Origin: Hippopus hippopus
Taxonomy: Eukaryota; Mollusca; Bivalvia; Cardiida; Cardiidae
Direction of reading: 5' to 3'
NCBI GenBank assembly: GCA_946811185.2
Contig: OX328109.1
Coordinates: forward strand, 45,839,412-45,903,411
DNA length: 64,000 nt
Positions 63,405-64,000 of the stretch are shown piece by piece. The notes under the pieces were generated by a model that was given only the letters and a program-made list of their open reading frames with translations, ran no database searches and was not told the DNA's origin. Each line of letters opens with the position of its first letter. Within the stretch, counting starts at the first letter, position 1. The position numbers were made by a program, and so were the translations under genes.

Positions 63405-64000
63405 CATTGATACTTTAAATATGCTAAGATAATCAATGTATAATGTAAAAACCCCAGAAAATATAAAAATAACGTCACAAGTGGCAAAAAAAGACTGAAA
63501 ACTCTTTCAGTAGCAACTGCTTCCTATTGCATCAATCAAACAAAGGGAACTAAATTTTAATTTTTTTTTTTTTAATCTCTTTATACCGTGACAAGGAATG
63601 CAGTTACGTCTACTACCGTCTCATATGTGCCAGTTACGCACCCGCGAAAACATGAAAAATCGACTTATGGCACATTCCATAGCAGACGACACCTGTTGCT
63701 TAAGTCAATATAGGGAACAATTTTTTTTCTCAATTTCTCTTACTAGGGCCATTGAATTGGCATTGATACTTTAAATATGCTAAGATGATCAATGTACAGT
63801 GTAGAAACCCCAGAAAATAAGAAAATAATGTCACAAGTGGCAAAAAAAGACTGAAAACTCTTTCAGTAGCAACTCCTTCCTATTGCATCAATCAAACAAA
63901 GGGAACTAAATTTTTAAATTTTTTTTTTTAATCTCTTTATACCATGACAAGGAATCCAGATACGTCTACTACCATCTCATATATGCCAGTTACGCACCCG
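63405..64000. repeat. Partial monomer M32 with a supernumerary A-like subunit
   Basis: A starts at 63405 and matches M2 and M8 (TATAAAAATAACGTC, GGAATGCAG). The next subunit starts at 63761 with the B-type GATGATCAATG. After about 55 bp it becomes A-like (AATAAGAAAATAATG, GTGGCAAAAAAAG, GGAATCCAGATACG), closest to the A of M4. The window ends before B can be seen. Confidence 0.9.
63761..64000. repeat. Extra A-like subunit after A (start of an expanded monomer)
   Basis: The head of 55 bp is B-type and the rest is A-type, with CTCCTTCC and CCAGATACG as in the A of M4. It is the kind of product expected as the reciprocal of the subunit loss seen in M5 and M9, though the breakpoint differs. Confidence 0.82.

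Larger units (their letters stand above)
1..64000. repeat. Tandem satellite array, about 2.04 kb monomer, fills the window
   Basis: Thirty-two complete head-to-tail monomers plus a partial one at each end, all in one orientation and without interruption. Start-to-start distances are mostly 2022-2042 bp; exceptions are 1941-1951 (M0, M26, M28), 1732 (M6) and 1689-1697 (M3, M5, M9, M21). Each monomer is A-B-C-D'-U, where A, B, C and D' are related subrepeats and U is unrelated. No inserted gene or transposon breaks the array, and neither array edge is reached. Copies differ by scattered substitutions, small indels and gain or loss of whole subunits. The array is probably satellite or heterochromatic DNA of a eukaryote; species and chromosomal location cannot be told from the sequence. 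Confidence 0.97.

Noticed and set aside
1..64000. CRISPR array
   Set aside because: The repeats are 340 bp and 2 kb long, contiguous, with no short repeat-spacer alternation.
1..64000. rDNA spacer, histone or snRNA gene cluster
   Set aside because: No rRNA, histone or snRNA sequence is recognisable in any part of the monomer.
1..64000. LTR, LINE or DNA transposon
   Set aside because: No transposase, reverse transcriptase, terminal repeats or target-site duplications seen. U could hide old fragments that I cannot identify by eye.
1..64000. The array as a pure assembly artefact
   Set aside because: Adjacent monomers differ at many sites and subunit losses are monomer-specific, so most copies are real. 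Only the near-identical dimers deserve read-level checking.

Overview
The whole window is one uninterrupted tandem array of a roughly 2.04 kb AT-rich satellite. Thirty-two complete monomers (M0 to M31 here) lie in the same orientation, with a partial monomer at each end. I find no protein-coding gene, rRNA, intact tRNA, CRISPR array or intact mobile element. The source looks eukaryotic, plausibly an animal: homogenised kilobase-scale satellite, CCAAT-box clusters, long T tracts, and CpG positions that decay to TpG or CpA. I cannot name the species. Monomer numbering starts each repeat at the motif CATTGATACTTT of subunit A.

Architecture of a standard monomer (reference M10, 19098-21135): subunit A (about 355-364 bp), subunit B (342 bp) and subunit C (342 bp) are three related subrepeats. 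Then comes D', about 150 bp, an older and clearly diverged 3' part of a fourth subrepeat. Last is U, about 850 bp of sequence unrelated to the subrepeats. Each subrepeat opens with a 7-bp inverted repeat, carries a second 7-bp-stem hairpin and a T tract, and ends in a pyrimidine tract plus TAG. U starts with a 12-bp palindrome containing a CArG box, followed 8 bp later by an AP-1 site. About 300 bp further on, a 75/76/76-bp tandem triplication holds up to nine CCAAT boxes and two AAAATGGCG (YY1-like) motifs. It is followed by TATCGATA and an NF-I-like palindrome. Each monomer therefore carries a promoter-like cassette, repeated 32 times.

Array history can be read from the variants. Most monomers are 2.02-2.04 kb. 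M3 and M21 lost one subunit by B/C exchange, and M5 and M9 lost one by A/B exchange. M6 carries a 306-bp deletion with almost no homology at its ends. M0, M26 and M28 share a rearranged D'-to-C junction. The last, partial monomer M32 has a supernumerary A-like subunit. Neighbouring dimers are near-identical (M11-M12/M13-M14, M15-M16/M17-M18, M26-M27/M28-M29). Related dimers recur 11 to 60 kb apart (M0-M1 with M26-M29; M2 with M8 and M32). This is the pattern expected from repeated unequal exchange and local amplification, i.e. emerging higher-order repeats.

Three short open frames recur in most monomers (94 codons on minus, 84 on plus, 68 on minus). They lose starts, gain stops or shift frame in many copies, and one has no ATG, so I treat them as by-products of sequence homogenisation. 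All transcription-factor assignments are motif matches read by eye, not demonstrated binding.
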